Shown piece after piece: positions 1 through 11,470 of a stretch of 64,000 nt of DNA (the first letter of the stretch is position 1; the number at the start of each line of letters is the position of its first letter). Under the pieces are notes generated by a model that was not told the origin of the DNA, ran no database searches, and saw only the letters and a program-made list of their open reading frames with translations. Made by a program: the position numbers and the translations under genes. The stretch covers positions 483,501 through 547,500 of the forward strand of contig JADANN010000224.1 in the NCBI GenBank assembly GCA_018806985.1, written 5' to 3'. This DNA is from Angiostrongylus vasorum. Its lineage: Eukaryota > Nematoda > Chromadorea > Rhabditida > Metastrongylidae.

Positions 1-2100
1 GCACTTCGCAGATTTAGTCCTTGATCTACGTGAACTGATAGGTTGATCCCGTCACCTTTCCTGAGCAGGATGACCGTTTCCAAATCCTCCTCTGATCAGG
101 AATCCTCGTGTTTCGAAGATAGATTTTGTGATTGGTGAGGGAGGAATTTGGATAGTTTGTGACTTTTATTTCGAAAGAAATAGACTATATTGTTATCTGT
201 TCTTGAAACCGTGAATGTATCCATGCTCCTGGTCGCTACTCGAATTTAAGAATGTGAAGTCTGGAGTGCATTTTTTTACAGCGTTTGTTATATGGCCTGA
301 AATATCAATTGTGAAATAGTCTCTTTTCGACTTTTCCGTTATAATTTCAGTATTGCAATGGAGGGTGTTAATCCAATTACTGATCAGCAGGGCTCACATA
401 AGTCTCGACGGCATCCCTATGGACTGGTTGGTTTTTGAGTTCCTTCCAACAATTTCTTAGGCCTCAACGGTTATAAGTAGTGCACCGATCTTTTGCGATT
501 TCTACTTACGTCCAGCCGTGTCGAAATACATTGTAGTTGAAGCCAACTTTATTTTTTTATTCTCTTCTCAAGCATTTCCTTGACAAAGACCAAGGTGCGA
601 AGCGGATTTCCTGGTTGGCGATTTGAGGGCCTACATCGGCACCATTTTGTTGCACTTCAACAGGCAGCTAATATCGTTAGTAGCCGTTCACATTAACGAC
701 GCATTTATGGAAATCTGTCTTGTCTTGCTGAATTAAATTCTCTTTCTTCAACCGCTTCGCTTATGGAATCACTAGCGTTAACTAGGAAAAACATAGCAGA
801 TACGCTCTTTGGGCTCCAAAAACCAGAAATAAGGTGTTGTTCCATTGTTTCTAATTCAGTATCGACTTCAATTATATGTCATTTTTTGTTTCAACTAGTT
901 TACTTCGCTTTGTGTAAAGATATGTTTGTTTGAAGATGGAATGCACAGTTGTTTTTTGACCTTATGCATTGAAATCAATGCCTATGTTCGAAAAATGCTA
1001 GATCTATAAACTGAGAGAGATTTGCAGTGGCTAGAGGTGCTATCCCACCACTGTGTGCTTGTTCTGATCACCGCTCGCCTTCTCTGTGGAACGATTCGAT
1101 TCAGCCGTTGGTTAGATGGAATTTCTTATCATTGACTAAGAACGAGAAGTCAAGCTGTATATGACGAGAACATGCTGAGCGAAATCCTTTTTCATACATT
1201 ATTGACAGGATAGGGAAGACCCGACCGAAGATTACGAGCTGCTCATTGAAGGAATTAAAGCTCGTGCCGAATTTAGGGTTGGTTCCACAATCAAGATTAT
1301 CAGATTGTATCTCCATTACCACTAAACACTTGCTCTTGATAGAGGAAAACTGTGTTTTGATCTTGCTGCAACACATTTAGCACCACTGATAATCAATGGT
1401 AACGGCAGAAGACTTTCGCAGAAGAATCTGTATCGGTTCCGGCAAAAACGAACTCCTGAGGGCAGCACCAAAAAAGAGAAAACAGTCAAAAGAAGTGCCG
1501 TCGGAGCCCTTTGCGACTATATTGTCTCGTTATGAACCCTGGTGAAAGCAGATGGGAAATGGGAAGAACGTTTTCGATGTAGCACTTTCTTGTTATGCAC
1601 CAGAGATGTGAAGCGATACTTCAAACTCGTTATGAATTTTGCATACCAACAACGGAGCAGTTGAACCATGTCTTCTGAAATTTGACTGATAGTCACGTCT
1701 ACCCGGAATACGCAGTTGGGATCTTCGAAACCTAAAAAAGAAACCCGTCTTTGGGATCCAAGAGGATATAGATCGATAGCCAAGCACAGATGTAGCCGTC
1801 ATATAACATGAAGAACAGATGATGGATGGACGATAAAAAACAGTGGAGCGGACTACTAGAGTATGCAAGCGTCCTCGACGATCGAAACGATGATCAAACA
1901 TGTTCGTCGCAGGCATCAACCATTCGCATAAGGAGACACGAACGGTTTTAGGATTGCACAATGTGCGCGAAGGACGTCACCATGCTCGAAATAAACTACC
2001 ACCATGGACGGCGATCGCGAGGCAACGAAGCGAATGAAGAATGTGTTGGGGTCCGCACTACTCATGAACATGGGCGTCGAAGTATGAAATTATCTACTGC
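1..2100. other. Stretch with no recognised gene
   Basis: I recognise no gene, RNA or full repeat here. Open frames on the minus strand at about 1100-1376 and 1517-1961 overlap each other in different frames, have no recognisable domain and no convincing splice sites. The last 150 bases (about 1950-2060) resemble the diverged 3' part of the dispersed family-2 element seen near 9.76-9.9 kb (shared words such as ACCATGG and TGGGGTCCGCAC). Confidence 0.4.
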
Positions 2101-2149
2101 TGACGGGACTGATCGATAGAAAGCTAACCAAGAGGCAAGCGAAACGAAG

Positions 2150-2275
2150 GACCCACGTGGTGTGGTGGTGAACGCGTTAGCACCCGAAAAGGGTAATACT
2201 GCGTTCGTTCCCCACCTTAGACACCTGCGGTCCGGAATTTTACAAATAATAACTCAGCATCATTGTGGTTGTATC
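2150..2275 (+). repeat. Single arm of the foldback (palindromic) element
   Basis: This is one arm of the palindromic family seen complete at 34.54-34.86 kb and 26.8-27.4 kb. The shared words are TGGTGGTGAACGCGTTAG and ACACCTGCGGTCCGGA, followed by CTCAGCATCATTG. No opposite arm is visible next to it, so it is a truncated copy. Confidence 0.6.
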
Positions 2276-2310
2276 ACACATAATAGCGTTCCGTGAAGAA
2301 TTACACTTAC

Positions 2311-2686
2311 TTGATACTTGAATGGCCTGTCCTCACTGGTAGCGCAGGCGCCAGCATAATCTCCATTTTTCGTGGATTTGCTGGTCAAGCCATTGTGGTT
2401 CCCTGGAATCCCGAGGTCGGCTTCGCCATAGTCTGCCCCCAGGTCTTCACCACCACGGACAGCCGTAACCTTTCTGGATCAGAGGGAGATTTGCCACCAT
2501 GCGACTTTGATACCAGGGCAGTGGTGGATCCTAGTATTGGTTTCCTCTTAGCTAGGCTTCCTGATATAAACGCCGGACCCTTTCTCAATTTGGGAGGCCC
2601 TGCCAGAGGATGAATCCACCACTGTACGTCGCTGTCCGACACACAGGAACACCTAACCACGATGAGGCGGTAAGCCATTGGGAGGG
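2311..2686 (-). mobile_element. Family-2 dispersed element (SINE-like), copy a
   Basis: Read on the minus strand it starts CCTCCCAATGGCTTACCGCC, runs through CCAGGGAACCACAATGG and ends with TTCAAGTATCAAG. At least six other copies in the window match this structure over about 385 bp. The head has words that can be read as tRNA-like A and B boxes (TGGCTGGGAGG and GATTCGTCCCC in better copies), and the tail is a short AAGTATC repeat, both typical of SINEs. An autonomous partner is not identified. Confidence 0.7.
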
Positions 2687-2867
2687 AAAAAATTATATCA
2701 GGCAGTAAATAAAAAAAAGTTAACATTTTCGAACTATCTGTTTAACACAACGCCTGTTAATTAATTATGCTACCGAACATAACTTTCTTGAGAAATTCAA
2801 GTGCAGAATAGAAATCCATAAAATATGGTCCCTTGAAGACAAACGGTATATCACCGAGAAAATAAAG

Positions 2868-3075
2868 CTATTCATTGCTGTGCCTGAAACATTTGCTGTT
2901 ATTCACTATACTACATGACTCGACATCACTTGGCACACTTACGGATGCCAGCACTTCTTGCATTCTATTCACTTCCTCGTCTAAATTGTTCACGAAGGTC
3001 TTCGAGCGCATTGCGTGTGGGTTCAACCACTGTTTGAGTATTTGTTCATCCTCGTCACAAAAATCGTTCACTGCT
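2868..3075 (-). repeat. Coding-like dispersed repeat, copy 1
   Basis: A 67-codon open frame with acidic and basic blocks (CDEDEQILKQ, NNLDEEVNRMQEVLASV). Related DNA occurs near 18.70-18.86 kb (-), 30.06-30.49 kb (+) and 39.60-39.87 kb (+), sharing words such as AGTGCTGGGATCCGCACA and GAAAATCCTCAAG. It is a multicopy sequence of unknown origin that looks once protein-coding. I do not recognise the family. Confidence 0.45.
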
Positions 3076-3089
3076 GGTCAAGTCGATTA

Positions 3090-3300
3090 TCTCTGGACTC
3101 TTCGGAGCTCTGCTGGGGCGTCTCCATGTGAACTAAAGAGACTGTATCCCATACAAGTCTGGTACTCCCCCATACCACGACCGTAGAGAGAAGAGGCTTC
3201 GTGGGGACGGAGCGGGGTCGAACCGGAGCCTGGATTGGTTTGGCCGTCCGCGGAAGGAACCGGACCTGTACCACTGCGCTACGCGCTCCCTGCATCAAGA
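3090..3300 (-). mobile_element. tRNA-headed SINE, divergent SINE-1 subfamily
   Basis: On the minus strand the head contains TAGCGCAGTGGTA (A-box-like) and GGTTCGACCCC (a good B box), spaced as in a tRNA. The body shares GTACCAGACTTGT with the SINE-1 copies but is otherwise different. It is not a working tRNA gene: no clean acceptor and anticodon stems can be drawn around the boxes. Confidence 0.6.
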
Positions 3301-3329
3301 GTAGCAACAATAACAACCGCCATGATTAT

Positions 3330-5880
3330 TAGTTAGCAATCCACCTGTCCACCTGTAGTCCGGTTGATCGTCGAGTGACTCGAGCGAGCGCCAGTAAATT
3401 TTCCATTTTTTCCTATCGCGTGCAAGAGTAGCCCAGTGAGTTCTGCTCGCTCTAGGGACTCGTCGAGCATCATATCTTTCTTCAAGGCTCTTTGTGAAGA
3501 ACTCTGACCATCGGGTCGGTGGTCTTCCTGCAGTACGTTTGACATACCGAGGGAATCCAATCACTAACGACTCTTGTCCTTCGGTTGTAGTTCATATGCA
3601 TTACGTATCCATCCTAGCATATCTTCCACTGTTCGACGTACAGAACGGCACCTTTAATTTTTGATTGTTGACGCAGGTCGGAGCTTCGGATCCCATTCTT
3701 TAATTGTGTAAAACGGGATACTCCTAGCATCGTTCTTTCGACTGCGCGTTCAATAATGCTGAGTGATCTTTCATCCTGCTTACCCAGCGACCCAGATTTC
3801 TGAAGCAAACGTTGGGGCAGGAAGTACCGTTGAGTCGACAAGGTGGGCACGGAGTCGAGCGTTATTTGTCCTCTTCACTACATCCTCCATGCTCTTGAAA
3901 GCTCCCCAGGCCGCCCCTTATCCTTTTGCTCAGCTCTGGAGCTAAGTCGTTCATCATATTGACTTCCAGACCTACATAGACACCTCTGGACCATTCGGAG
4001 ATATTCGTTCCGTTGAGCGTGAATGGGGCATACGAAACTAATCCGTTCCTCATGAACATCGTTTTTGTGGGATTTAATCGAAGACCAATCCTTCCACAGG
4101 CTTTATCAAAGTCGGCAGGCGTACAATCCGCTTGGCTAATGTTTGGTGTTATAAGGACGATGTCATCAGCAAAGCGAAGATGGTGTAACTGCCGTCCATC
4201 GATTTTCACTCCCATATTATCACATTCCAGTGTTCGTATGACGTTCTGGAGGGTGGCGGTAAACAATTTTGGCCAGATGGTATCGCCATGCCTAATTCGT
4301 CTTTTGACGTCAATGACGTTGACGTATTGTCGTTGTAGAATGGTGATACCGTGGATGTGAGATTTTTGTGCAGCTCGCGAAGAATCTTTATGTATTTAGT
4401 AGCGCTCGCTGACTATCAAGGGTATCCATGACTGCTTCTATCTCACTTGAATCAAAAAGCCTTCTGTAAATCGATGAAAGTGAGACAGAGCGGTCTTTTG
4501 TACTCTCGTGATGCTTCAATGAGCCTTGTTATCATGTGGATGTGGTGCATCGTACTAATTCCTTTTCGAAACCCTGCTTGTTCACATGGCTGTACTTCGT
4601 CCATTGTTCTGTCAATCCTGTTTAGGGATGACTCGAGTGAAAAAGTTTGCAAACGACAGACAGCAAGCAGATTGGGCGATAGTTGCCGATATCGTGTAGG
4701 TCAGCTTTCTTGAACAATAACGCGGTCCTGATGGTATTCCACTAAGTAGGGACCTTGCGTTCAGACGGGTAACGTGTGAAGAGCCAAGCCAGTGTGTTTA
4801 CGAGGATTGCCGGAAGGGTCTTCAAGTGTTCCGATCTTATCCTGTCTTGACCTGATACTGTTGGATTTTTTCACCGACGAAATGACATGTCGGATTTCGG
4901 AAGAGAGAATCGGTGGTACAACATATCCGTCCTCCCTTTAATTCATATGACGGAAGGTGTACGTGGCTATCAAAGAGATCTGAGTATTATTCGTGAATGA
5001 TTTTCTCCATTACCTTTCTAGACGCTGTAACTATTCCGTCTGGGCGTCGGAGTGCAATCGTCTTGGTCTTGTAACTGGCATAGCTTCGGTGGGCTTTGCG
5101 AATGCTTTTCACAGCCTCTGCAGCTTCGGCCATTACTGCTGCTCTTCTCTCTTTAAGATCTTCCTTTATCGCCTGCCTGCATTGTTTTGTAAGTTCGGAC
5201 GTTAGTTCGCGGTTGCCTGCAGCTCGTGCGATTCCACGCTGGTGTATCAGCTCGAGTGTTTCTGGAGACAGACGTCTCTTGATGACTCTCGAACTCTCTT
5301 CTTTCATAGCGCTAACGTGAAGATGTTGAATGAGCCGGTCGTATTTTTCGTCGATGTTATCGACAACGGCATCTTCCCAACAGCCGACTAATGAATTGAA
5401 TAAGCCCCAGTTTACGGTGGTTCTGGGACTTCGGTTTTTGAATTTAGCGGCTTTTTTCTCCTTTCTGCGAGAAGTAGAATCTTGCACGAAGAAGACGGTG
5501 GTATGATCCCGTGCAGAATTTTGGTACAACAGCGACATCGGTTAGGCAAAACCTTCTATTTACTATGATGTGGTCTACTTCGTTATGGTGCTCTCCGTTG
5601 GAAGCCTCCCACGTCCAGCGTTGAGGGTGCGGCTTCTGGAATTGCGAGTTACCATGGATGGTCTTGGTTGCCATGATAAGCTCAGAGAGCCGCTCACTCT
5701 GTTCGTTCCGTTCTAATCGATTGGTCCCAATGTGGCGTTCTTAAGACTTTCTTCTTGGTCCAATCTTGGCGTTGAAATATCCAATGATGACCTTGATGAA
5801 TGTATGCTCTTCTCTGTAGAGCTTCTCCAAGTCCATATGGAACGCTTCGACTTTTTCTTCCTCATAGTTTGTTTTCAACG
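3330..5880 (-). mobile_element. RTE-clade LINE copy A, 5'-truncated, decayed
   Basis: On the minus strand, 5' to 3', it encodes the end of an apurinic-type endonuclease (remnant of GDFNAKIG near 5.77 kb; [20 protein letters not shown] at about 5.55 kb), a linker (5.0-5.5 kb), then reverse transcriptase: EQAGFRKG and [13 protein letters not shown] (motif A) at 4.46-4.62 kb, [16 protein letters not shown] motif B near 4.26 kb, [13 protein letters not shown] (motif C) at about 4.16 kb, and a C-terminal region to 3.33 kb. Frames are broken several times. The 5' end stops inside the endonuclease, as expected for incomplete target-primed reverse transcription. The 3' tail is a short AGGTG(GAC) repeat related to the AGGTGATAC tail of other copies. 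Confidence 0.88.
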
Positions 5881-7204
5881 GTTAATTTTTTTTATTTTGG
5901 GTTTCATTCCTACTTCGTTTTATAAGGAAGAGATGGTTGCCATCTGAAGTCCTAAGGCATTGTTTGGATGCATGCGTGGAACTGTGTGGTACGCTAGCCT
6001 TTCCAGGAAGGATTGAGGATTTTGTTAGGTAATATTTTTGCCGCTGAGACTTATGAACACAGTTTCTCTGTTTTATACTGACTTTCGTATGCAACGACAG
6101 GTATCCAGCTTCCAGAGTTCGTAGTATTCTTTAGCAAGATAACCGTGTGTTTCTAGTCATTTGCCCCTGCATAGGGACGAAAGCAGCAACGTACTCCAAC
6201 ACTGTAGTGCGTTAGATAAAGACGAAGAGGGAGGACGTGAACCAGACCTTCTAGGCGTTCCAGTATCTAGTGATGCACGTACGATAGTCACGATGAGGCT
6301 TTACTTCTTCGGTAGTGATTTAGTTCGGTAGTCCACATCAAATAATAGTTGAAGCCTTGCAATTACTACTTTAAAACACTAGGGTTTAGCAAATGATTTA
6401 TATGTGGGAGTACTTGTAATACATACTATTCAGGGCAGGGAAGGAAGGGTAGACGAAGAAAGGGGTGGTCCTAATATGGAAATTGCGTTAGCAAGGAATT
6501 CATGCTATAGGTGGTTCCATGAAAGGTAGTTGTTTTTTCAGCATTCGTCTTGCGTTCATTAGAGTAATATATATTTATATATTAGAATATATGCAATATC
6601 ACATGTTATAAATACATATTGGAATGTTTACAATTTAGGTAACGAGGGAAACGACGATGAAGACCATTTATGGAATAATGTTGTACGGCGCTTTCTTGCA
6701 AATAAAATGTCAACTCCCAGCGTTGGACATTGAGAATGATGAAGTGGTTATGAAATAAATATTTGTCCTATCTTCGATTTTTTTTGTGTTCGTTATAATC
6801 TTCCTGACTTCCGGTTTTGCGAGCAACGTTACACATTTAAAGCTGACGGGTGGGCACGGTGCCTGCAGCTGTTCAGTGTACGTCAACAACGTATTTTTTT
6901 TGTATTTTTGATGATGGTATGGTATTTTCATGCTGATTGCACACCACTTTTCCCATTTTAAGATACTAAAACACCGGCCCGGAGACTGCGTAGAACGTGT
7001 ATCTGATCTAATGCGACCAATGGAGTGGGTAACACGTTCGAAACTTCCCGTTGTTCGAGCGATCATTGGTGTAAACGAGAAAAAAGGACGTGTAATGTAC
7101 GCGACTGTTTCTACAAATCAGATTTGTGCTCATGTAAATAGTCCATGTGACTTCTTTATACATTTTTTTGTGTTTAGAACTAAACACTACTTCTTTGTAT
7201 TCTT
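5881..7204. other. Stretch with no recognised gene
   Basis: AT-rich sequence without a supported gene. Overlapping short open frames on both strands at 6.7-7.3 kb show no domain and no shared splice sites. Confidence 0.4.
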
Positions 7205-7247
7205 GTTGAGCAAACACGAGGTGTTATTTTTATTCTTTATTCACAAA

Positions 7248-7288
7248 CAAGCTGACGTTTCGGCGGATTTCGCCTTCCTCAGAGCCTG
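7248..7288 (-). ncRNA. Hammerhead-ribozyme-like core in the PLE terminal repeat
   Basis: On the minus strand: AGGCT, CTGAGGA, a GGCG/CGCC hairpin, GAAA, CGTC, AGCTT. CTGANGA and GAAA are the two conserved hammerhead core strands. AGGCT can pair with AGCTT as stem I, and ACGT around the cleavage site is self-complementary, as in minimal dimeric hammerheads. One extra A sits between CTGANGA and stem II, so the fold is not textbook. PLEs are known to carry hammerhead motifs in their terminal repeats; activity of this copy is inference. Confidence 0.55.
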
Positions 7289-7636
7289 GGAAGGTCAAGT
7301 TGACAGCAATCTATTCGGCCAAACACCTCCATAACCAAACAGAGAAAACGCTGAACCAAGATTTCAATCACATTGAACACAGCTTTGCACACTAACCGCT
7401 TTCTATGAGGCTTCCACTGAGTATGTCGCGTGGAGACCAACCGCACAGAGTTCACATTGAAGCATAATGCGCCCTTCCAGTCAAATAATAGGTTTATATT
7501 TTGCCCCATATCACGCGTGATAATGACGCATTCTTCCCTGCGGTTCATTTTCGGATTTCTGGAATTAATCCAGAACGCCTCTAGAGTTTTGCGCGCTTGT
7601 GTTCTCGATTCCTGCGCGAGGATCGTGACACGTACT

Positions 7637-8236
7637 TCAAAAGTCCTCCCCGCTATGTCTTTGGGTCCTATGCGTGCCTAGTGGGGTATTTGGTCTACGT
7701 TTGCCGGCTAGGTGTTCTTTTATGCGGACACAAAGGGGTCTGCCTGTTTCGCCAATGTATCCGTCTCCGCACGCCTTACAGGAGATCAGATAAACTGTAC
7801 CCGAGGTCATGAAATCACCGTCTCTACCATTAGGGCAAACGATGCAATTTTGGGTTGCACATAGACGGTCATATAGGCGGTTACGAACTAGTTGGCGCCT
7901 AAGATTACTCGGTGGCATTTCAACTACGTTTACCGAATTCTCTAGACCCTCCTTTCTTAAGCAGCGTTTTATAGCTGCGCTTACATCATTCAAGATGAAG
8001 GGTAGGATAAACGGGACCATTTTATCTCTAGAGTTGTCGTTTGGAGGCCTAGGATTTCCTCTACACCTGTCCCGAGCTAGAGTTTCGTAGCCATTAGAAA
8101 TGGCTATTTGCCGCGCCACGTTCCTGGACTCCTCTCTCTGCTCTCTTCCCGTGCACACGTTGGTTGCTGTTCGAAACATGTTTCTTACCAGCGCCCTTTT
8201 CGTGTGAGAGGGGTGAGAGAAGAGGTAATGAACCAA
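7637..8236 (-). pseudogene. PLE polyprotein, C-terminal part with GIY-YIG endonuclease
   Basis: This is a 199-codon open frame, continuing in other frames on both sides. It starts with HYLFSHPSHTKRALVRNMF, has a basic middle (about residues 75-110), a Cys-containing region (CIVCPNG) and the GIY-YIG core DGYIGETGRPLCVRIKEHL near residues 157-176. In the family this domain nicks DNA for target-primed reverse transcription. It is in frame with neither the RT upstream (stops near 8.24-8.36 kb) nor the conserved last 40 residues downstream (frameshift near 7.63 kb), so this copy cannot make one protein as assembled. Confidence 0.85.
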
Positions 8237-8369
8237 GATGTTTTTATTACTTTGCTTTCGGTACCACTTCGTAATGTAGCCATTTTTCTGACAGGCTAAT
8301 TTGGGCGTTCAGGAATGGTAGCCAGTTTTCTTTCGGTTTCTTTCGGGTGAACTTGATATACTCTGACTG

Positions 8370-8907
8370 TTAATTCAACAACTCGAAACATTTGTCCATT
8401 TCCTCTTGTGTTGAGCAAAGTACAAAACAGTCATCTATATATCTGCAGTAGAGTAGCAGCCCGAGATCGATCACCGGTGCTTCCATCTTAGACATAAACG
8501 CAATGGCCAGGCTTGGTGCCAGTCGTTGTCCAATTGCGAACCCATTTATTTGAGCGTATCCGGACCATTTGAAGATTGAGCAGCTCAAGCATTCTTTTAA
8601 GAGTGCCATCAACTGCTCTATCGAAGCCATACATGTTTATTTCTCCTTCGTCTTGCATCAGCAGTTCGAATATGGCTTGCATTGCGGAGTCATTCGACAC
8701 GTTTGTATAAAGGGCACTAACGTCGAACGACTCCATCACGTACGCGCTGCTGGGCTGCGCAGCAAACACTACTTGTTCAGACTGCGCCATCTCCGCCAAG
8801 CTTTCTGTACTCCTTCGACATAGGTCACATATTGCTGACTTCTCTCGACTGCTCTCTGAGGTACTCTTTCTTCTGTCTTTTTTTGTAGTCTGTGTCAACT
8901 GCATCAA
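8370..8907 (-). pseudogene. PLE reverse transcriptase fragment
   Basis: Two overlapping frames together cover the RT fingers and palm. The upstream frame gives ESFDVSALYTNVSNDSAM (fingers and palm, motif A). The downstream frame gives NGFAIGQRLAPSLAIAFMSK (motif B) and LLYCRYIDDCFVLCST (motif C; the DD pair is intact). One frameshift near 8.6 kb joins them. The N-terminal region typical of PLEs is absent. Confidence 0.85.
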
Positions 8908-8960
8908 CTTTTATGGTTTATTTAGTATTGTTTCTTGGAATTTGCTTACTGACTTGGGTC

Positions 8961-9348
8961 TTTCCAACGGTTTATCGCCTCATCGTGGCTGGGAGGTGTT
9001 CCTGGGTATCGGACTGCGATGTACAGCGGGGAGATTCGTCCCCCCGGCAGGGTCTCCCACGCTGAGAAGGAGTCCGGCGTTTCCATCAGGAAACCTAGCT
9101 AAGAGTAAACCAATACCAGGATCCGCCACCGTCCTGGTATCAAAGTCGCATGGTGGCAAATCTCCCTCTGATCCACAAGGGCTGCGACTGCCCGTGGTGG
9201 TGAAGACGTGGGGGCAGACTTTGGCCGGGCTCTCCTCGAGATTCCAAGGAACCACAATGGCTTAACCAGCAAATCTCTGAAAGATGGTGATTGTGCTGGG
9301 GGCCCGCAGGACTAGTGAGGACGGCCCGTTCAAGTATCAAATATCATA
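8961..9348 (+). mobile_element. Family-2 dispersed element, copy b
   Basis: A near full-length copy from CCAACGGTTTATCGCCTCAT to TTCAAGTATCAAATATCA. It directly follows the truncated PLE. Long open frames run through it on both strands, as in copies a and g. Confidence 0.8.
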
Positions 9349-9754
9349 GTGAGCACAGAGCGTGAACATGTTGTTGTTTTTTTAAGCATCACATCATTTG
9401 GTACAACATCTTCCACTTTTTCAACATCTGGTGAGGACCTGGATACGATTTTGAAAGGTTAAGTCAGGAAAATAAGGAGTATCAAACTGCTTCACCAGAA
9501 TTGGGCCAGCCTCAGTACCCTGCACACTGTGTGCGTCTATGACGTCAGGTGGTGAGACGAACGGTGAGAGGGCAAATAATCTCGGGTTACGCAAGACATC
9601 ATTGGAACTGGATCTGATGAAAACACACACGACACCGATCTGATGAAAACACATACGACACCCCATGGCCATGGGCCACCTGCACGTTAGGGGGACGTGT
9701 TCGTAACCAAAGTTTGTCGGTTCTACTCGCAGCTGCAATTGCTTTACAGATCAT

Positions 9755-9900
9755 GGTATGAGACTCGCATCTGCCACCATGCTCAGAATAAAACCAACAC
9801 CATGGAAGACGACTGCGAGGGAAAGAAACGAATGGTAAATGTGCTGGGGTCTGCACAATGCGTGAGGAAGGACCGTCCAATTATCCAAGTAAATATACAT
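9755..9900 (+). mobile_element. Family-2 element, diverged 3' fragment
   Basis: Keeps the 3' half pattern (ACCATGGAAGAC, TGCTGGGGTCTGCACAA, GGACCGTCCAATTATCCAAG) with many substitutions, so it is an older copy. A related fragment lies near 1950-2060. Just before it, at about 9608-9660, a 30-base unit containing GATCTGATGAAAACACA is repeated twice. Confidence 0.5.
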
Positions 9901-10389
9901 TAAATCAGCTTTTTGTAGTCGAGGGGAAAGTCTTAACGAAAACAAACTCTCTATGAGAGTTGTTATGTAATGTCTATATACGAAAAAAGATTTGGGATTA
10001 GTCAAGTTATAGCCTTTCGTTTCTCCATGTCTAGTTTACTTCTGGTCCGAAAACGTGGAATTTCTCTGATATGGTGTTTACATACTAGAAAAACGAATTT
10101 CGATTCCAACGCAGCATCCCCCCCATAAAATATGGAACTCCCCATCGTTTATGAGGAAATTTGTACCGAAAGGACATGCATTGAAGTTACATGGTCGCAC
10201 CTCTTCATTTCTGGAAGAATTAAAATGGATGATTCACTTATTGTAAAATGTTTTTTTTTGATGTGAAATACAGGTTGCCATTTTTTGTGCTTCCTTTGTG
10301 CAGCTAAAGCGGCCCGCATGAAATGCTATGATATGCTATGTGTAGATATGTAGTATTGTAACACTTACCATGAACCATAAAAATCCGTG

Positions 10390-10590
10390 ATTGAATGCAT
10401 ATTTGGCCTTTATAATGACTCGCGGTGACACATCGATGTATCGAGCCAGTGATGCTATCCTACCAGATAAGTCTGGCACCAATTCGCCGACCATCGAGGG
10501 ATGGAGAACTTGGTGAGCCACAGGCGCGGGAATCAATCCCACATGTGTGTTGCAGGGCGCCTCCGACCACTGCGCTCCAGGCGTCCTTTA
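10390..10590 (-). mobile_element. SINE-1 copy, 3'-truncated
   Basis: Minus-strand head GGCGCCCTGCAACACACATG follows an A-box-like GCGCAGTGGTCGGAG; the body carries TTGGTGCCAGACTTATCTGG and ends at GCATTCAA. The usual last 90 bases (CCCTCAGGGATTGATCAAC, then the ATCCTTT tail) are missing. Confidence 0.75.
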
Positions 10591-10744
10591 CAACAGCATA
10601 TGATTGTTTAATTTCACATTTGCGTGGCACAACATTTTCGCTACTCGTATGGTGTATGTTACTTAGTGACTGATATGATGTATGATTTCTACGATTTGTA
10701 TGTATGATTTGTTTTACGATTATGATATAATTATTATCTTTTAA

Positions 10745-11470
10745 CGATGTTCACGAAGAAAGGGTTGGTTTCGTTTACCGCATTCACGCTCAACGGGATG
10801 AATATCTCCGAATGCTCCAGTTATATCTATCCAGGTTAGGGAAATGAATATGATGAATGACTTAGCTCCAGAGTTGAGCAGAAGGAAACCAACGGCTTGG
10901 CGAGCTTTCAGGAGCATCGAAGAAGAAGTGAGAAGAACCAAGAACATCCGACTTCGTGCCCACCTTTTCGAGGCAACGGTACTTCCTGCGTCAACGCGTG
11001 CGAGAGACTTGGTCGCTACGTAAACAGGATGAAAAAATCACTCACCGTTATTGAACGAGCAGACAAAACGACGATGCTATGAGTATCCTGTGTAACGCAA
11101 GTAAGGGAGGGAATCCGAAGCTCCGACCTGCGTCAACGATCAAAAATCGAAGATGCCGTTCTGCACGCCAAACAGTCGAAGATAAGGTGGGCCGGACATG
11201 TAATGCGTATGAAAGACGACCGATGGTCAAGAGCCGTTAGTGACTGGATTCCTCGGGATGTTAAACGCACGCCAGGAAGACCATCGACTCAATGGTCAAA
11301 GTTTTTTCACGAAAACCGTAGAAGAAAGATATTATGCTCAACTAGTTCCTTGAGCGAGCAGAACCCACTGGTCTACTCTTGCACGCGACAGGGGAAAAAT
11401 GGAAGATTTACTGGTGCCCGCTCGAGTCACTCGACGACCAACGGGACTACTGGTGATACAGGTGATGCAG
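10745..11470 (+). mobile_element. RTE LINE copy B, 3' fragment
   Basis: Starts inside the RT (equivalent to the TMFxxNGLVS region) and runs to the 3' end, with GATGTTAAACGCACGCCAGG and a GGTGATACAGGTGAT tail. About 0.7 kb, broken frames. A standard 5'-truncated LINE insertion. Confidence 0.85.

Larger units (their letters stand above)
7205..8910 (-). mobile_element. Penelope-like element (PLE) copy 1, 5'-truncated
   Basis: Read on the minus strand it carries reverse transcriptase, then a GIY-YIG endonuclease, then a terminal repeat. RT words are SFDVSALYTNV (8.7 kb), INGFAIGQRLAPSLAIAFMS (8.5 kb) and CRYIDDCF (8.43 kb). The endonuclease word is GDGYIGETGRPLCVRIKEHL (7.75 kb). A conserved tail follows after a frameshift (EAFWIN, then MNRREECVIITRD at 7.51-7.55 kb), and the terminal region at 7.2-7.33 kb has a hammerhead-like core. 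RT plus C-terminal GIY-YIG is diagnostic of PLEs. The N-terminal part is missing where the next element begins at 8.96 kb. Confidence 0.9.

Noticed and set aside
1517..1961. A possible gene in overlapping minus-strand frames
   Set aside because: Two frames overlap, neither shows a domain, and no splice sites support a join.
3190..3300. A possible tRNA gene on the minus strand with good A and B boxes
   Set aside because: No paired acceptor or anticodon stem can be drawn, and the sequence continues into a SINE body.
4013..4713. Plus-strand frames of 88-115 codons
   Set aside because: They are antisense shadows of the RTE reverse transcriptase on the minus strand.
8942..9265. A 107-codon open frame that looks like a small gene
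   Set aside because: It lies wholly in a family-2 repeat and similar frames appear in the other copies, so it is not a host gene.
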